Shown here piece after piece: positions 44,646 through 56,900 of a DNA stretch of 64,000 nt. Position numbers and translations under genes: made by a program. Position 1 is the stretch's first letter; every line of letters starts with the position of its first letter. Origin of the DNA: Colletotrichum lupini (taxonomy: Eukaryota; Ascomycota; Sordariomycetes; Glomerellales; Glomerellaceae); NCBI RefSeq assembly GCF_023278565.1, contig NC_064677.1:7688001-7752000 (forward strand), written 5' to 3'. The notes under the pieces are model-generated. The model did no database searches and was not told where the DNA came from. It worked only from the letters and a program-made list of their open reading frames with translations.

Positions 44646-47600
44646 AATGTGATGATCAGAGTACGGCGTCGCGAGCCAAGGAGATTGAGGTGAAGGGTCA
44701 TAGGCGTCTGGAAGCGGAGATGTGGATGTGGGCGAGCCGAGCGAAGACAGAGCGGAAGACAAGCCCGAGGGCGGGCCCCCGAATCCGGGCAGCATGGCCA
44801 GGGGGCCGTAGTCGAGAGAATAGCTGTGCAAAGGAGGACCCACGCTCGCAATCTCTTGAGAATGAGAAAAGGAACCAACGCGGTGAACCTGAAGATTCAA
44901 GGGTGGCGGATTCGGAGGCGACTTGTATAGAATGTCGTAGTGATCGGGCCGGTAGAGCAAGTAGATGATGGGGCCCAGAGTGGCAGGGTCTTGACCATTG
45001 GCCTCGTCCGGAAAGCGGTAAATGTTGACTTGGTTTCCTGGGCTACGATCCAGATACGCAATCTCCAGCACGAAGTTGATGGGTTTTAGCAGCACCTGAA
45101 CGAGCAGAATGATGCCGAGATGGTCAATCTCTCTGTTTGGGCGTTCGATTTCGGCGCAATAGCCGATGATACCCGTCTCGGCGGGAATGAAGGGTTCGTA
45201 GAGCTCAACATTTCCCTTGAGCCATGAGAGCGCCAACAAGCGAAGGTGGTAGATGATGGCGTTGGAGGAGCCCTGGTCGTTGAAGCGCTGGACCATGATG
45301 TCCATGGCTAGCTGTGGGTTGGCAATATTCTGGGCGACATCTTTTAACAAGCCAATCGTCTCTTCCATCATGTCCTCAAACAACATCCGATCGTAGCCGC
45401 CAACGTTGAGGAGATACTGATTTAAGCTCGTGATGCGCGCGGCCTCGCCGAGGATCTGATGCTGGTCGCCATTGTTGATGAGATGCTCAAAGTAGGAGAA
45501 GCCGATTGCTAGAGAGAGATGGTGTTAGTTACAACATGCTTTGAGTGCTGAAGTGAAGCAGTGTGCCCCCTTCCAAGCAACGGACATGTGCGCCGACATG
45601 AGTCGAGGTGAAGAGTGGCGTGCTTGAAAAGAAGTGATTTCCCAGGAACCTTCCACCCTGTCGAGGGGCGGGGATGCGGGGTAGAAGGAAATATTGGTGG
45701 TGGTGATGGTGGTCAGGATGGTGAAAGGTAAACTCACCTCGCCAGCCGCAATTTCCGTCACCTTGAACAGGGCGATAGTGAGAATATGTCTGGGGAAGGT
45801 TCTGAAGTGGGTAAAACGAGCAGAATCACTACGTTAGCCGGTGCAACATACTGCGCGGAGTATGCATCCCCTGGGCAAGGAACGCTGGCATGGGACTCAC
45901 GATGGTCTTTGCGATATAGATTTCGTCAGCCTTGGCGTACTCGTCGGTTATGGCGTCGCTGGTAATCTTGTCGCCCACCAATAAACCCTAGAAAAGGGCG
46001 TAAGCCGTGTTAGCGTTGCACGTGGCAGGGTGTGTATGACGAGTAAGGATTCGGGTTCGATGGGAGCTTTGGACGTGGAGGAAACATGGAATTCAATGGT
46101 ATTGGATTCAATAGCATTGGACTCAAAGAGGATTGTGAGATTCTTGTGGGTTGAGGGCGAGAAAAGAGAGAGGACGAGCACGAGGACGAGGACGAGCACG
46201 AGCAGTCGAAGCTTGGGGGGTTCGGCGACGGGAGCTAGGCGTGCGTCTCCCGGAGTCGGGGTGGCGAGCCAACTCACCTCGAGCTGTGGCTGATAATCCC
46301 GAGCGGCGGCTTCTTGGGCGGCAACGTCGGAGGGGTCGCCGGGTTCCATGGCGCAAGGACGACGAGTGGTGCTCACGGCGTGGGCTGGAGCGTGGGCGTG
46401 ATCAGGAGCGAGGGCGGCGGCGGTGTTTGTGAAGCCTGGGTTGGCGTTGGAGTTGGTGGTGTAAAAGGCAGAAGAAGAGGATGTTGTCGAAGAAGAGGCG
46501 CCGGGGTGAGGATGAGGAGGAGGAGGGTGTTGTTGCTGCTGGAGGTGTCCGTGGAGGAGGTTGTGGTTGGAGTAAAGGTTGGCGTGGGAGTATCCGTAGG
46601 ACGAATGGGAGTGGGAGTGGGAATGGGGGTGGGAGGAGCGGGAGGAGGAGGAGGAGCAGGAGGAACAAGACGCGGAGGAGGATGAGGCAGGAGCAGAAGC
46701 AGCGCCGGGGCTGTTATGGTGGTTGTTAAGGTGCAAGTGGGCAGCAGAAGTAGCAGCCGAAGCCACGGCGGAAACGCCAGAGACAACGTTGGCGTTGGTG
46801 GTGGTGGTGGTGGTGGTTGAAGTGGTGGTTGGAGGAAGGAGTAGTGAAGGAGGAGGAGTGGAGGCAGATGAAGGAGACTGAGACTGTTGCTGCCGTTGCT
46901 GCCGTTGCTGTTGCTGTTGCTGCTGCTGCTGATGATGATGATGTGCAAGTGCAGCAACCTGACTCTGAACAGGAACAGGAACCTGAACCTGAACTGCGCG
47001 CGATGCGGGAGTGGTGCTGGTGCTGGTGCTGGTGCTGGTGACAGCTGGAGCCCGGCCGGCGACCGGGCCGGGGCCAACCATAGGCGCTGTAGCCGCTACT
47101 AGTGTTGTCGCCAACGGCCCTCCCACTGCTCCTGTTGTTGCTGCTGATGGGACTAGCTGTCTTTGCTGCTGCTGTTGCCGCCCAGGATACTGTTGTTGTT
47201 GGCGCTGTTGGTATTGATGCTGCTGCTGCTGCTGCTGCTGTTGTGCTGCTCCTGTCATTAGCGAGGTTCCAGGTCCGGCCGGCGACGACGCAGCATTCAG
47301 GCTGTGTGTGCCTGCAGCTTCCCCGCCCATCCCCATAACACCAGATAGCGACTGTGACAGTGATTGCGACCGCGGCTGCGACTGCGCCGACAGGGACAGC
47401 CCACTGTGGTCCAGGCCCATACCCATGCCGTTCAGGTTGCCCATGCCCATGCCCATCTGTCCCATCCCCATGCCCATCCCCAGCCCTAGCCTGCCGCCGC
47501 CGCCACCATCACCACGATCACCACCACCGCCGCCGCCCATCACCAGGGGGTTACCCATGCTGTCCAGTCCCACCGACGATGCACCCGACGATGAACCCAC

Positions 47601-48125
47601 TCCAGCTCCAGCTCCAGCTCCCATGCCAGCTCCAACAGCTCCAGCTTGGCCATGACCTCGACCTAGACCATGTCCATGGCCTCGACCACCAGAACGAGAA
47701 ACAGCATCAGAATCAGAGCCAGAGCCAGAGCCAGAAATAGGGCCGCTTCCTGATCCCCTCTCTTCTCTCGCTGACGACAAGTAGCCGTAATGTGAGCCCG
47801 CCATTCCTGTATCAATGCCGGCGTCGTGAGATGCACCTCCTCCGACACCATCGCCCGCCATACCCATCCTCATCCTCATCTCCACTCTTCCTACCCCTCT
47901 TCCTCTTGCTCCTCCTCCGCCTTCTTCGTTCCTCATCATCATTTCTCCTAACCCTGCTGCCCCAGTGTTGATGCCATAGCCTCCGCTGTTCTGAGGCCGG
48001 TGATCCTGCGGCGAGCCGCTCTGGCTTTGCATGTACGTTTGACCATGACCGTGGGGATGAGGGTGAGAGTATGGGTTGTGTGCCGAGGCGTGAAACGCAA
48101 AAGGCGTTGGTTGAGGCTGGAACAT
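44271..48125 (-). CDS. Otubain-type deubiquitinase (peptidase C65) with giant low-complexity N-terminus
   Basis: Four exons, 48125-46278, 45987-45901, 45801-45738 and 45508-44271, give 1078 aa. Introns run 46277-45988, 45900-45802 and 45737-45509. The open frame reaches a TTG at 48248; the first ATG is at 48125 (MFQPQPTPFAF). Residues 1 to about 610 are Gly/Met, His/Pro and Gln-rich with several poly-Gln tracts. The otubain domain covers about 600-870: YRPVQGDGNCGWRAIGFSYFE holds catalytic D660 and C663, and LLYRPDHYDILYK holds catalytic H856. Between them, EIDHLGIILLVQVL and IYRFPDE match otubain strands. Otubains cleave ubiquitin chains (Lys48 preference in OTUB1). The C-terminal 200 residues are again disordered with poly-Gln, ending RVRSDH. 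Gly replaces the aromatic residue often seen right after the catalytic Cys. The N-terminal domain's role is unknown. Confidence 0.92.
44616..44643. repeat. (CTG)n trinucleotide run coding poly-Gln
   Basis: About nine CTG units on the plus strand encode an 11-Gln tract (with adjacent codons) in the C-terminal part of the otubain. Pure CAG repeats of this length are prone to length change. Confidence 0.8.
47214..47240. repeat. (CTG)n trinucleotide run coding poly-Gln
   Basis: A CTG/TTG-type run on the plus strand encodes an eight-Gln tract in the otubain N-terminus, part of a larger Gln-rich block spanning about 47160-47245. Confidence 0.75.
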
Positions 48126-48846
48126 GGCCTCGCTTGCGCTCTCGCTCCTTATGCCCTGCACTTTGGCGTCTGATTTTGCCGACTCGAGGGTCTCAACAAG
48201 GCTGATTTTTTTTTGTTTGTCTTGTGTCTCTCTTGACTGTCGTTCCAAGACCCAGCCAAGATACCTGATGTGATGCGCTGCGCGCTGCGATGCGGTTCGG
48301 TGCGATGCAGCAGCTGTGGGCGCTGTGGGCGCTACCGGCTATATTGCTGCTATTGATGCCGCTATTGCTGACGACTCATGCAGTATGTCTTATGCCGCGT
48401 CTCCGGTCCTGAGTCGGTCTGAGGTGATTGGCACAAGGGGACGACGGCCAGAGACTGTGGAAGCAAAGGAAAAAGAAAGGAAAACGGGATGATCGCTGAA
48501 ACGACGAGAGAAAAGGGAGGGAAGGGGATGACTGAAAAACGGGCGAGGCGAGTGTGAGTTGAGTCGCGTCCAGTCGAGTCTGAGTCGGGGGAGTCGGACG
48601 ATGTGACGGGTGCGATCCAACGAGCCAGACAGCAATCAGTCCAATCTGCTCTCCGAAAGGAACTCTTACAAGATTCCAACGACGGGGTAAGGAAAGCTCA
48701 CGGCAATTAACAAGTAGAAAGACGAGCTGCCCCTCTAATTTACCCTACCAAGCAGAGATACGGTCGAAACAATTCCCAGGCCGAGCCAGACAGGTTCGTA
48801 GGTAGGTATTCGGCTTCTCTGTTTCTTCCTTGCTCTGTCTCTGAAA

Positions 48847-48864
48847 GTGTGTGTGTGTGTGTGT
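48847..48864. repeat. (GT)9 microsatellite
   Basis: Nine perfect dinucleotide units in the intergenic DNA upstream of the otubain gene. Confidence 0.9.
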
Positions 48865-49575
48865 CTCCTCCTCTAGATCGGGTCGGGGATCAGGTCAGGT
48901 CAGCTCAAAAGCAACCCGACTAGTACATTCCCTCCCCCCCAATAGTGAGCCGCTTGTATGCAGCTTGGCTTGAGATGACGAATAGAAAGGCCCGCAACAG
49001 GGGTGATAGTAGTGCAGAAATTCGATGGCCGTCCGAGGGGCTAAAAAGGAACAATAATGTGACCTATGGTTTTCCGGGGTGCGTCTGGCTGGCCTTGTGC
49101 TTTCCGTCTGCGCGGCCTTGGACGTTGACGTTCCTTTGGTGTGAATCCTCGTTGCGACAGTCGCGAGAGCAAGCCAGCTTGTGCGATCGACTCTGGGGTC
49201 CGGGCTTCGCTTGTGGAGGTGGTCCGATGCTAACACTCTCACTGCCTTAGACTAATAGGAAGTACTCCGTATGTGCCTGTCACTGCCTGCGGCAAAGACT
49301 GTTATTGCCAAAATGTCTTGGTGGTTTGTAGCCTAGTCTGACCTCCTGTCTGGATTTGGCAATTGGCGTATGTGGTGGTGCTCATTGCCGTGCTGAATAC
49401 AGCTCGAATGGGTGTCCTGGACCGACTGGATCTGGGTTTTGGTTCTTGATTCCGGCCTCTCGGCGAGCCGAGCTGAGGTGCCTCCGACGAATGGCGGATG
49501 ACAGAGGATGTGGAGGAATTCGATGTGCTGTGATGTGAGTGTGCAGTGCCGTGCCGCAGCTGGAGATCGGAGAGT

Positions 49576-49608
49576 AAGGTAGGTACAGGTAGGTACAGAT
49601 AGGGTAGG
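49576..49608. repeat. Tandem AGGTAGGTAC motif
   Basis: Two adjacent copies of AGGTAGGTACA followed by a degenerate third (GATAGGGTAGGG). It is the densest copy of a short motif found in many intergenic stretches of this window. Confidence 0.7.
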
Positions 49609-52382
49609 GCAGTCGAGCCCGGTATCGCGGTTGTACTGCCTGCTTGCTGACGATGGCTTGGTGGCTGGGTAGGTGAGGGTCTACCTACCTGGCTGCGGTC
49701 AAGTTGACACGATGGGTGATAGATGGCTAGCAGCTGGTTAGGGGACAGAGTAGGTATGCTGGTCTGTCAACCTTCTCCAATGGCAATTCGCAGAAAAAGG
49801 GAGAGCAAGGTGAAAGGCGAGAGGCGAGTTTCCCAGGAAGAGGGAAAAAAAAGATGGAAGATGAAAGAAGAAGGGAGGAGAGCAGGTGTAAGTACTAGGG
49901 GAATGGACGGGAGAAAACATAGGGGCGAATGATGATAATCAGAGTTCCGAGCCTGTCAACTTGTGTTGCGTCCACACGCGTCGGCAAGGTGGATGAGGCC
50001 CGGCAGACAAAAAGACAGGCAGCGTATCCGTATCGTATCTTGCTCTGGGATCAAAGTAGGTAGGTAACCATGGTTGCACCAAGAACAGGCGATGGGAGCT
50101 AGCATGACACAAGACTGGAGTAACGGCACAAGCAGCCGCATGTGCAGGTGCAACAACGTCGGCAACGGCATTGAGACAGGGATGTTCAAGGGAAACAACA
50201 ATGTCAGGACCGCGACAAGACGAAGAGGAACTGGACGGCATCATCCGGCGCTGGAGTTGGAGCAAGGCGAAAGTACCTTGCCGTCCATGACTGAGTACTC
50301 ATCCGTGGAGGTAAGGTAGGTACTTGGGCCGAGAGAGTTGCAAACTCCATGTAAGAAACATCAGGTATCCGTACAGATACATGCATCCCATGTAAGGCAA
50401 GGGAAGCCAGGGGATAGAAATGGGCCATGGCAGAGCATTTGGAGATGGACGGATAGAGAAAGAAAGAAGAAAGAAGGGGCAAAGTACCCGTAGCCGTACG
50501 GTACTGTACGTAGTACATACCGTAGCCTTCAAACTCAACGAGGCTTCATTGTGTGATGCAGTGGGCAAGTACTGAATATGGGGTGCCGTGCCTCACAATG
50601 GTTGGCTGGTGTTCTGATACAAGTCTGCATAGTCCGGTAAGTACTCGTACTATGTATGACATGACATGACATGGTATCCGTAGCGTGCTGTGTGGGTGGT
50701 TGTGAACTTGTGATCCCGATGGTGGGATATCCAGAGACCAAACAGAGCATCGCGCTCAGCAAACCGCCCGTGATGGCAGTGACGAGATATGAGACTGGGC
50801 AAGGGGGGGGGCATAGGCATCCAGAATACATACGGATAGACATGGGATGGGAACGTTGTCAACGGGGATGACGGGGAAAACGGGGACGGGAATGGATACG
50901 AACGTCCAGTGTACATAATTGCTAATTGAGGTCCAGCCTGTGGATGGTGAGTTGTGAGGGCGCGTTGCGAGCGACGACAATTGAGAGGGGGAAAACGCAC
51001 CCCCTGGCCCATGTCTTTTTCCTTCTACTGCGGTATATCGCAATGTCAGGTACCTCTTTTTGGTACCCACAGATGAATCGTCGGCCCCGAACAGCCAAGA
51101 GTGTGCGGATTTCGCCAAACTGGCACAGCAAGAGAAGACTGAGAAGACGAGGGTTGCGGATAGGTCGAGAAGTTATGTGCATCGTCGGATAGGTACCGTT
51201 TCGAACAGATGACAAGGCTCGAGGGTCGTCGGGTCAAGGATAGGCCGCAGAACAAGAGAGAGGGAAGAGACAAAGGAAAAGTCGGACGAGATACAGAGAC
51301 AAGAGCGCGAGCCCAACGATCCTGGTCTGCAGTCGGCCCTAGGCGTGCTTCCTAGAGTCCTGGATTCCTGGTCGTCAAAGGCAGACTGCGGCGGTCTGGC
51401 CAGGTCGGCGCCAGGTTTCCCCTAAATCGTGGACGTCGATTGGCCATCTCAATCTGTTGGACTGGTCGACAATCCCTCAGTTGACGGTCGGTGGGTTCTC
51501 CGTCTGCTATGGATTGGTCGCGGGCAGAGGTACAACATGGGAAGTCGATAGGTATTAATGGATAGGGTGCCGCGGGTGTGCCGTCGTAAAGTAGGTCAAC
51601 GATGCCATGGCAATCAATATTGCGTACCCGCACGAGGGGCCACGGGAGCGGCATGTCTTTCAAAAACCTGGGAAATTTAGTTTGGGAATGTCCTGGATGA
51701 GGTGATACGTACCTTGCTCTTTGCGCAGATTCGAACACACACGGGATGCCTAGTGTCCGATGTAAGATATGAAGCAGCATCTTTTCGATACCTTGAGGCA
51801 AGGAATCTTGGAAAGCAACACAGACTGAACGTCAATCGAAGGACCTGGAGATGCGTCATTGAGATGGAGATGAAGGTTCTCTGAAGTTCTCTGGGAAAAC
51901 CTGCCCCCAAGAGCAGAGCCAAGGTGCTGCTTACCTCTTCTTGAGGTTCCTTGAGGTACCTAGATTGGGGAGGGACCTGGTCCTAGGATCGGATGTTCTT
52001 TCCTCTTTACTTTGCGGTTTCTCAGCACGCGGCAGGTCCGCCCCGTGACGTTACTGAAGATGATATCAAAGAAGCAAGAACAACCTCAGCCTCAAGCTGC
52101 CGTGGTGATGAACCTGCCTCACTTTACCTAAAGGTATGGAAGGCGCTTTGGGTACCTTGGAGACAGGAGGAAGATACGGATAACCCGAGGTACCTACCTC
52201 TATCTGCCTTAAGGTAAGGTAGATAGGCTTGTCGCTTTGAGACTCCTCATCTTTTCTCTTTCTCTTTCTCTCTTCCTTCGTCTCCGTCTTCGACGTCGCC
52301 TCTGTGTCTCCTTTAGGTATCTCCACCTCGCGTTCCTCTGAATATTGCGCGCGAACACTATTTGAGTTCCACCTTATCTTCC

Positions 52383-52622
52383 ATGTGGATGACTCGTTTC
52401 TTATTTCCACCAAGTACAAACAGTCGTGCCTGGTCGCCGTTTGCACACACGCACATACAATCAATGCCTCTGCAAAGCGAAGGTAATTATCATGTGCTTC
52501 CTTACATACAAAGTAGTCTGCTCACGAGGTGCCCAAGACCTATACAGCCTGAGCAACATCAACACGAATCCTTCCCAGCGCCCGACCTCTATGTCTTGCG
52601 CAGGAGACACATTGACCTTTAA
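52383..52622 (+). CDS. Uncertain small ORF after a pyrimidine tract, 79 aa
   Basis: An ATG frame of 79 codons starting about 65 bases after a plus-strand CT-rich tract (52245-52320) of the kind that precedes real genes in this window. The product has no domain; its C-terminal half is His/Gln/Pro-rich (RPIQPEQHQHESFPAPDLYV). A longer minus-strand frame overlaps it. At most one of the two is real. Confidence 0.15.
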   Translation: MWMTRFLFPPSTNSRAWSPFAHTHIQSMPLQSEGNYHVLPYIQSSLLTRCPRPIQPEQHQHESFPAPDLYVLRRRHIDL

Positions 52623-53427
52623 CGAGCGAACACACACCTGCCTCATGGACATTGCGAGCCTGCGAATCTGCGAGCCCGTTGGAGAAGCAAGAAGATCAAA
52701 AAGACGCCGACATATAAACAAGGGTGGCATTCTAGGGGAAGAGGGTACCGGGGATAGGCCCTGTCCTTCACCGTTCCCACTAGCAAGGGACAAGGTTGAC
52801 TGGGGTTTCCACTGCGAGCCCGCCCATCCTCCCCTCATCGTGCCCATCCCACAGACATTCAACAGGGACTGGACCAAGCCTCGACGTTGATGGGCTGCGG
52901 GCATTCTAGGACAGGGTTCCAGGTTGGCACAAGCATTTCCCATCAGCATGCCGCATTGCATCACCAGCATCCAGCGGGCCAGACGAGACCACTCAAAGGG
53001 CCGTGGCACCCCTCGATGGCTCCTTAGCGCCATCAGATGGGAGGTAAGACTAAGATGCGATGGCCTCCACAAGCCCCCGAACGAGGTGACAAGCTGTCCA
53101 TACCAGGTACGTCCAAACACAACCATCGTGAACAGAAGCTCATGTATCTCGTAGTATGTATGTAATATGGTCCGGACACATGCCTGTGGTGCGATCCGAC
53201 CTTATCCATCGTACCTCCGCCCAGCAAGTATCGTGGCATCCGTTCACAAAGGTACAGCGTCTCTCACGATAGCCACACGCGCCGAGCATGCCATCGCCTT
53301 CGACCATGACATGGATGTCAATCAAATGTATGGGCGACTATGTGGATCATTGGCAGCCAAAGGTCCAAGAAGCGCGACTCCTGGGGAAGATGGTGACTGA
53401 ACAAGAGCGTATCCCAATGCTGCCACG

Positions 53428-53937
53428 ATGAAAACAGCATGTCCCACCGCCTCGCTTCTTCTCTCGCTGGCCCTTTTGTTCGGTTACCTCCAGCATGAGA
53501 TCCTTAGCATAGGCACACACGCACATCACAGGCTGGAAGGAGAACTGGGCTCACGGCCAACGAGCCGCAAGGGAAAGCGGGACGACCACCACAAGGAGCG
53601 TCAGCATTGTGGGCTAACGACATTCCAACACATGCCTCGTGGCGTCAGAGACAAATCGCCGTGCTGGGTCTTTCCTTTTTCTGCTGTTGTTTCCGAGGGC
53701 CGCCGCTGTCCGTCGATTGGCCATCACCTCAGCATCTTGACCGCTCAGAGTCTAAAACTACTATCCCCAACAACTCAAAGTCCTACCAATGGTGTCGTTT
53801 TGAAGCTTACGTGCTATCTTAACAGCACTGAAGTTCCCACGAGACTGGCTTACACTATCCGTAAAGTAAGCTACAAATCTAGCCCGCCACACCCCACCAC
53901 ACTTTGCCTTGCAGGGACTAAGCCAGTCACTGGCTGA
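53428..53937 (+). CDS. Uncertain ORF, 169 aa, with signal-peptide-like start
   Basis: An ATG frame whose first 28 residues (MKTACPTASLLLSLALLFGY..) have a basic start and a hydrophobic core like a secretion signal. A dibasic KGKR site follows near residue 50, and there are several Cys residues. No domain is recognised, the hydrophilic remainder is compositionally plain, and codon use is not distinctive. A small secreted protein is possible; chance is at least as likely. Confidence 0.15.
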   Translation: MKTACPTASLLLSLALLFGYLQHEILSIGTHAHHRLEGELGSRPTSRKGKRDDHHKERQHCGLTTFQHMPRGVRDKSPCWVFPFSAVVSEGRRCPSIGHHLSILTAQSLKLLSPTTQSPTNGVVLKLTCYLNSTEVPTRLAYTIRKVSYKSSPPHPTTLCLAGTKPVTG

Positions 53938-56900
53938 CGGCCGATGGCGGCCGCTGCCGAGCACACTTTAGCTGCGACGGTGTGCTCGGCTGCTGCACTA
54001 CGGACAAACGTTTTCCACGGGCAACTTTGACATCATGTTGAGCTAGCTCTCTCCGCGGACGGATCGTCACCTAAGGCTGCTGGACATTCAATGACACGTT
54101 CCGTGAGCACCACGCTGGATCATGCTTCGGGTGTAGTCTTGCATCGCATTGACCATAGGTTGAAAACGCCTCGCAATATTACACACACCATTGTGAGATC
54201 TCCATCTAAGGTAGTGCCTGACCTGCAGCTCAGCTTTTGCGAGGATCTTACGAAGTAGAATGACTCGACCGCCGTCTTGTAGCGATGGTCGGGACGCCCA
54301 AATCCAAACTCGTCAACTTAAAGCAAGAGACACGAATCATTCTGACAACAAAATGGAGTGTAGACCTTGAGTTGAGTTCACTGGCAGTTGATGAAACCCC
54401 TGGCTACCAGGACCGAGAGATCCGTCTGGGCACTGTGTATCTGCCCGGTTTCCAAGACTCCCGTGTCAGAAATGGATGCCGTGATATCGAATTTTTCCTG
54501 TTCCATGGCAAATCATCTCCACCGACTCCATGGTGGTGCAGGGAGACGACATCTCACGCTGTCGATCACTTACCTCACCACATCGGCCGACCACACATGC
54601 CGCCCATGGCCCGCTTGTCAGAACGGCCGAAATAAGAGACTATCAAGTAGCTCCGACTGCTTACTTTGGTCCCAACCAACTGCAAATGTCTTACACTTCC
54701 CCTTGCGGGAGACGCTGCCGTGAATATCCCGCCTTTCGCCAACCTGTCGAAAACTAAGACAATGTCGTAGAGACGGGATTTCGTCGCACCTGCGTTGCGC
54801 ACCGTCTTCCACCCTGAGACTCTGGGGGTGATCGATTTCCAAAGCAGCCTCGCGACCAATTTGACCTTGTGAGCAACGCCTAGTGTCTGGCGCCAGGGGC
54901 CAATGTTCTTGCCGAAACCAACTCAACAATAATCGTAATGTGGTGATGGAAGGTACTTTGTTGCGCAAATTTGAGCTTGGGACAATGCGAACGAGCGGCG
55001 CAGCCGACGCCAAGGGTCACCGAATAGTTGGGATCCGTGACACATCGGGATGAATGGCTTTCGATTCGACAAATCAATCGCCAAACACGCTTACTCGTTT
55101 CGCAGGCATCTGTCAAGAAGTATGTTGGTCACTGATCATGATCCAACAAAGCCAGACGACCACGATATGTCCATTCACCTTCCATGCAGCTAAGATTGGT
55201 TGGTGGAGCTTCTGGACGGCCTGTTCCGCTTGCGACCTTGACTTGGAGAATGCGGTTTGTCTAGGGGAAAGCAAACTCGACAACGTCAACTTTGCAAATT
55301 CGGTCTTGTGGCAACATGGAGCGTGGGGACACCTAGGGATCTACATACCCCGTTTCCCGGTGGGCGCAATCTTGAATCAGTGGCTCACGTCGAGGGTCAT
55401 TTCTCATTCACCCAAACGAGTTCAATATCCTCTGCTTCCGAAAAACATTGATATTGGAACAGATCGCAACATATTCCGATATGGGACAGACTAGACTTGA
55501 AATGCACGTCCCGAGCAAAGCAAGAAACTCTCTGAGCCTCCCGAGATTTATTCTGTCAAGACGAGTCGGTTCTGAGAAGCCAAAAAATCGCAAGGACTTG
55601 GCACGCGACAAAGGACCCTTACCGACCTTTGCAGATTGCTTGAACCAGTCTCTTCTTTTTCTCTTGCTCCATTAAGCTCATTGTACCAAATGGGCCAGGC
55701 ACACCAGTCTCGTACCAGGCGGAGCAAGGCAGAGGCGGCCGTGGAGATCCGATACATCTTCTCATATGTCTTGCGTTTGGAAACAGAGTAAGAATCTCGT
55801 TCGCTCTGCACGGCTTTCTGCAGTGTTCTCCACATAACATAGGGAAGAGGTAAAGAAAGAATGGGCGATAAACAGCGTCGGCAGGCAAGACAACAGATGA
55901 GAGCCTCCCAGATGAGAGGAAACAATTTGATCCCGGCTTTTGGAGTACCAACAAAAGAGCCGGTTCCAGCACCTTCTCGGCAGGAGGAGGAGGAGCATGG
56001 GTGACTAACTGGCAGCGCTCCTTACGGACTTTTCAAGAGAGACTGGTTGCACTCTGGCACTCTGCAGACTAGACCAAGATAACAACGTTGCTGCCCCAAG
56101 CCCTATGCCCCTGGTATTCCTCTGACGCTATCGCAGATTCGTCTTAGTATGGTTGAGGAAACAGGAGACTACGAATAGCGCAGCATCTTGACCGGGCCTC
56201 GTCCACTGCTCGATCATCGGCAGAAAGTCAAGGGCATGTGAAGAAGATGTGGATCGATTGCAAGATGAAGGGGAATCGTCTAGGCTGGGCACTGCGGTAT
56301 CCGATGCCACCAACAACACTCCGTGAAAGACGATGTTTGGGATGTCTCCTTTTCCAAAGGAGGCCCATTCGGAGCTCTGAGTCTGGAGACATTAGCTGGG
56401 CCGCCGAGCATATCGTGAGCGAGCTATGCCAACAACGTTCAATCGCCAGCAACGTCGCATCGGCTACGTTTCCGCCCACTTAGACCCCGTCCCGTCCCAC
56501 GTTCGCTCCGTCCCGTCTCCACAGGCGCGAAGAATGACAGATGCATTACAAGTCTTCTACGGAGTCCTTTGGACCTGATCCTGAGCAGTGGGAGATACAA
56601 ATGAATGGTTGATGGCGTCGGCACTGAGGCAGCATGGCTACTCCGTATATCCGCTATTTCTGCGGTCTTCCTCTTGGTCACCTTGAATACTCCCAGTCTC
56701 GGGAGCTTGCCATGCAGATACGCAGCTGGGACTGCACGAAATACTCCTCTGCCCTTTCCCGACAAAGGGCCTCCAAAATAACCACCGGCCTTGGCGATAT
56801 GACAGCTCATCCTTCAGAAAATTCTGACCCCTGCGTGCGCATGTAGAGGATGATCGCTTGTTCAATGGTAGACGGAGCCCGCTATTATCGCCTCATCCTT

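Larger units (their letters stand above)
48126..52250. other. Motif-dense intergenic DNA upstream of the otubain gene
   Basis: No supported gene. The first 500 bases are the otubain leader: 48450-48545 is purine-rich on the plus strand, so pyrimidine-rich in the sense direction. A (GT)9 repeat lies at 48847-48864. AGGTAGGTA/TACCTACC motifs cluster here (48799, 49576-49608, 49678, 50056, 50309, 52188), as do GTATCCGTAC-like strings (50020, 50365, 50671, 50827, 52164). Open frames are short, overlapping and domain-free. Confidence 0.5.

Noticed and set aside
46373..47740. Several Pro/Leu- or Arg/Gly-rich frames over the otubain first exon, both strands
   Set aside because: The repetitive GC-rich exon leaves all frames open; these are low-complexity shadows of the real coding phase.
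45948..48248. 766-codon frame as a complete protein
   Set aside because: It starts at a TTG and reads through the first otubain intron (46277-45988). Splicing at GTGAGT joins it to the conserved otubain exons instead, and the first ATG is at 48125.
51726..51760. GTTCGAATC on the minus strand, resembling a tRNA T-loop
   Set aside because: The flanking five bases do not pair as a T-stem, and no acceptor stem, D-arm or anticodon arm could be laid out.
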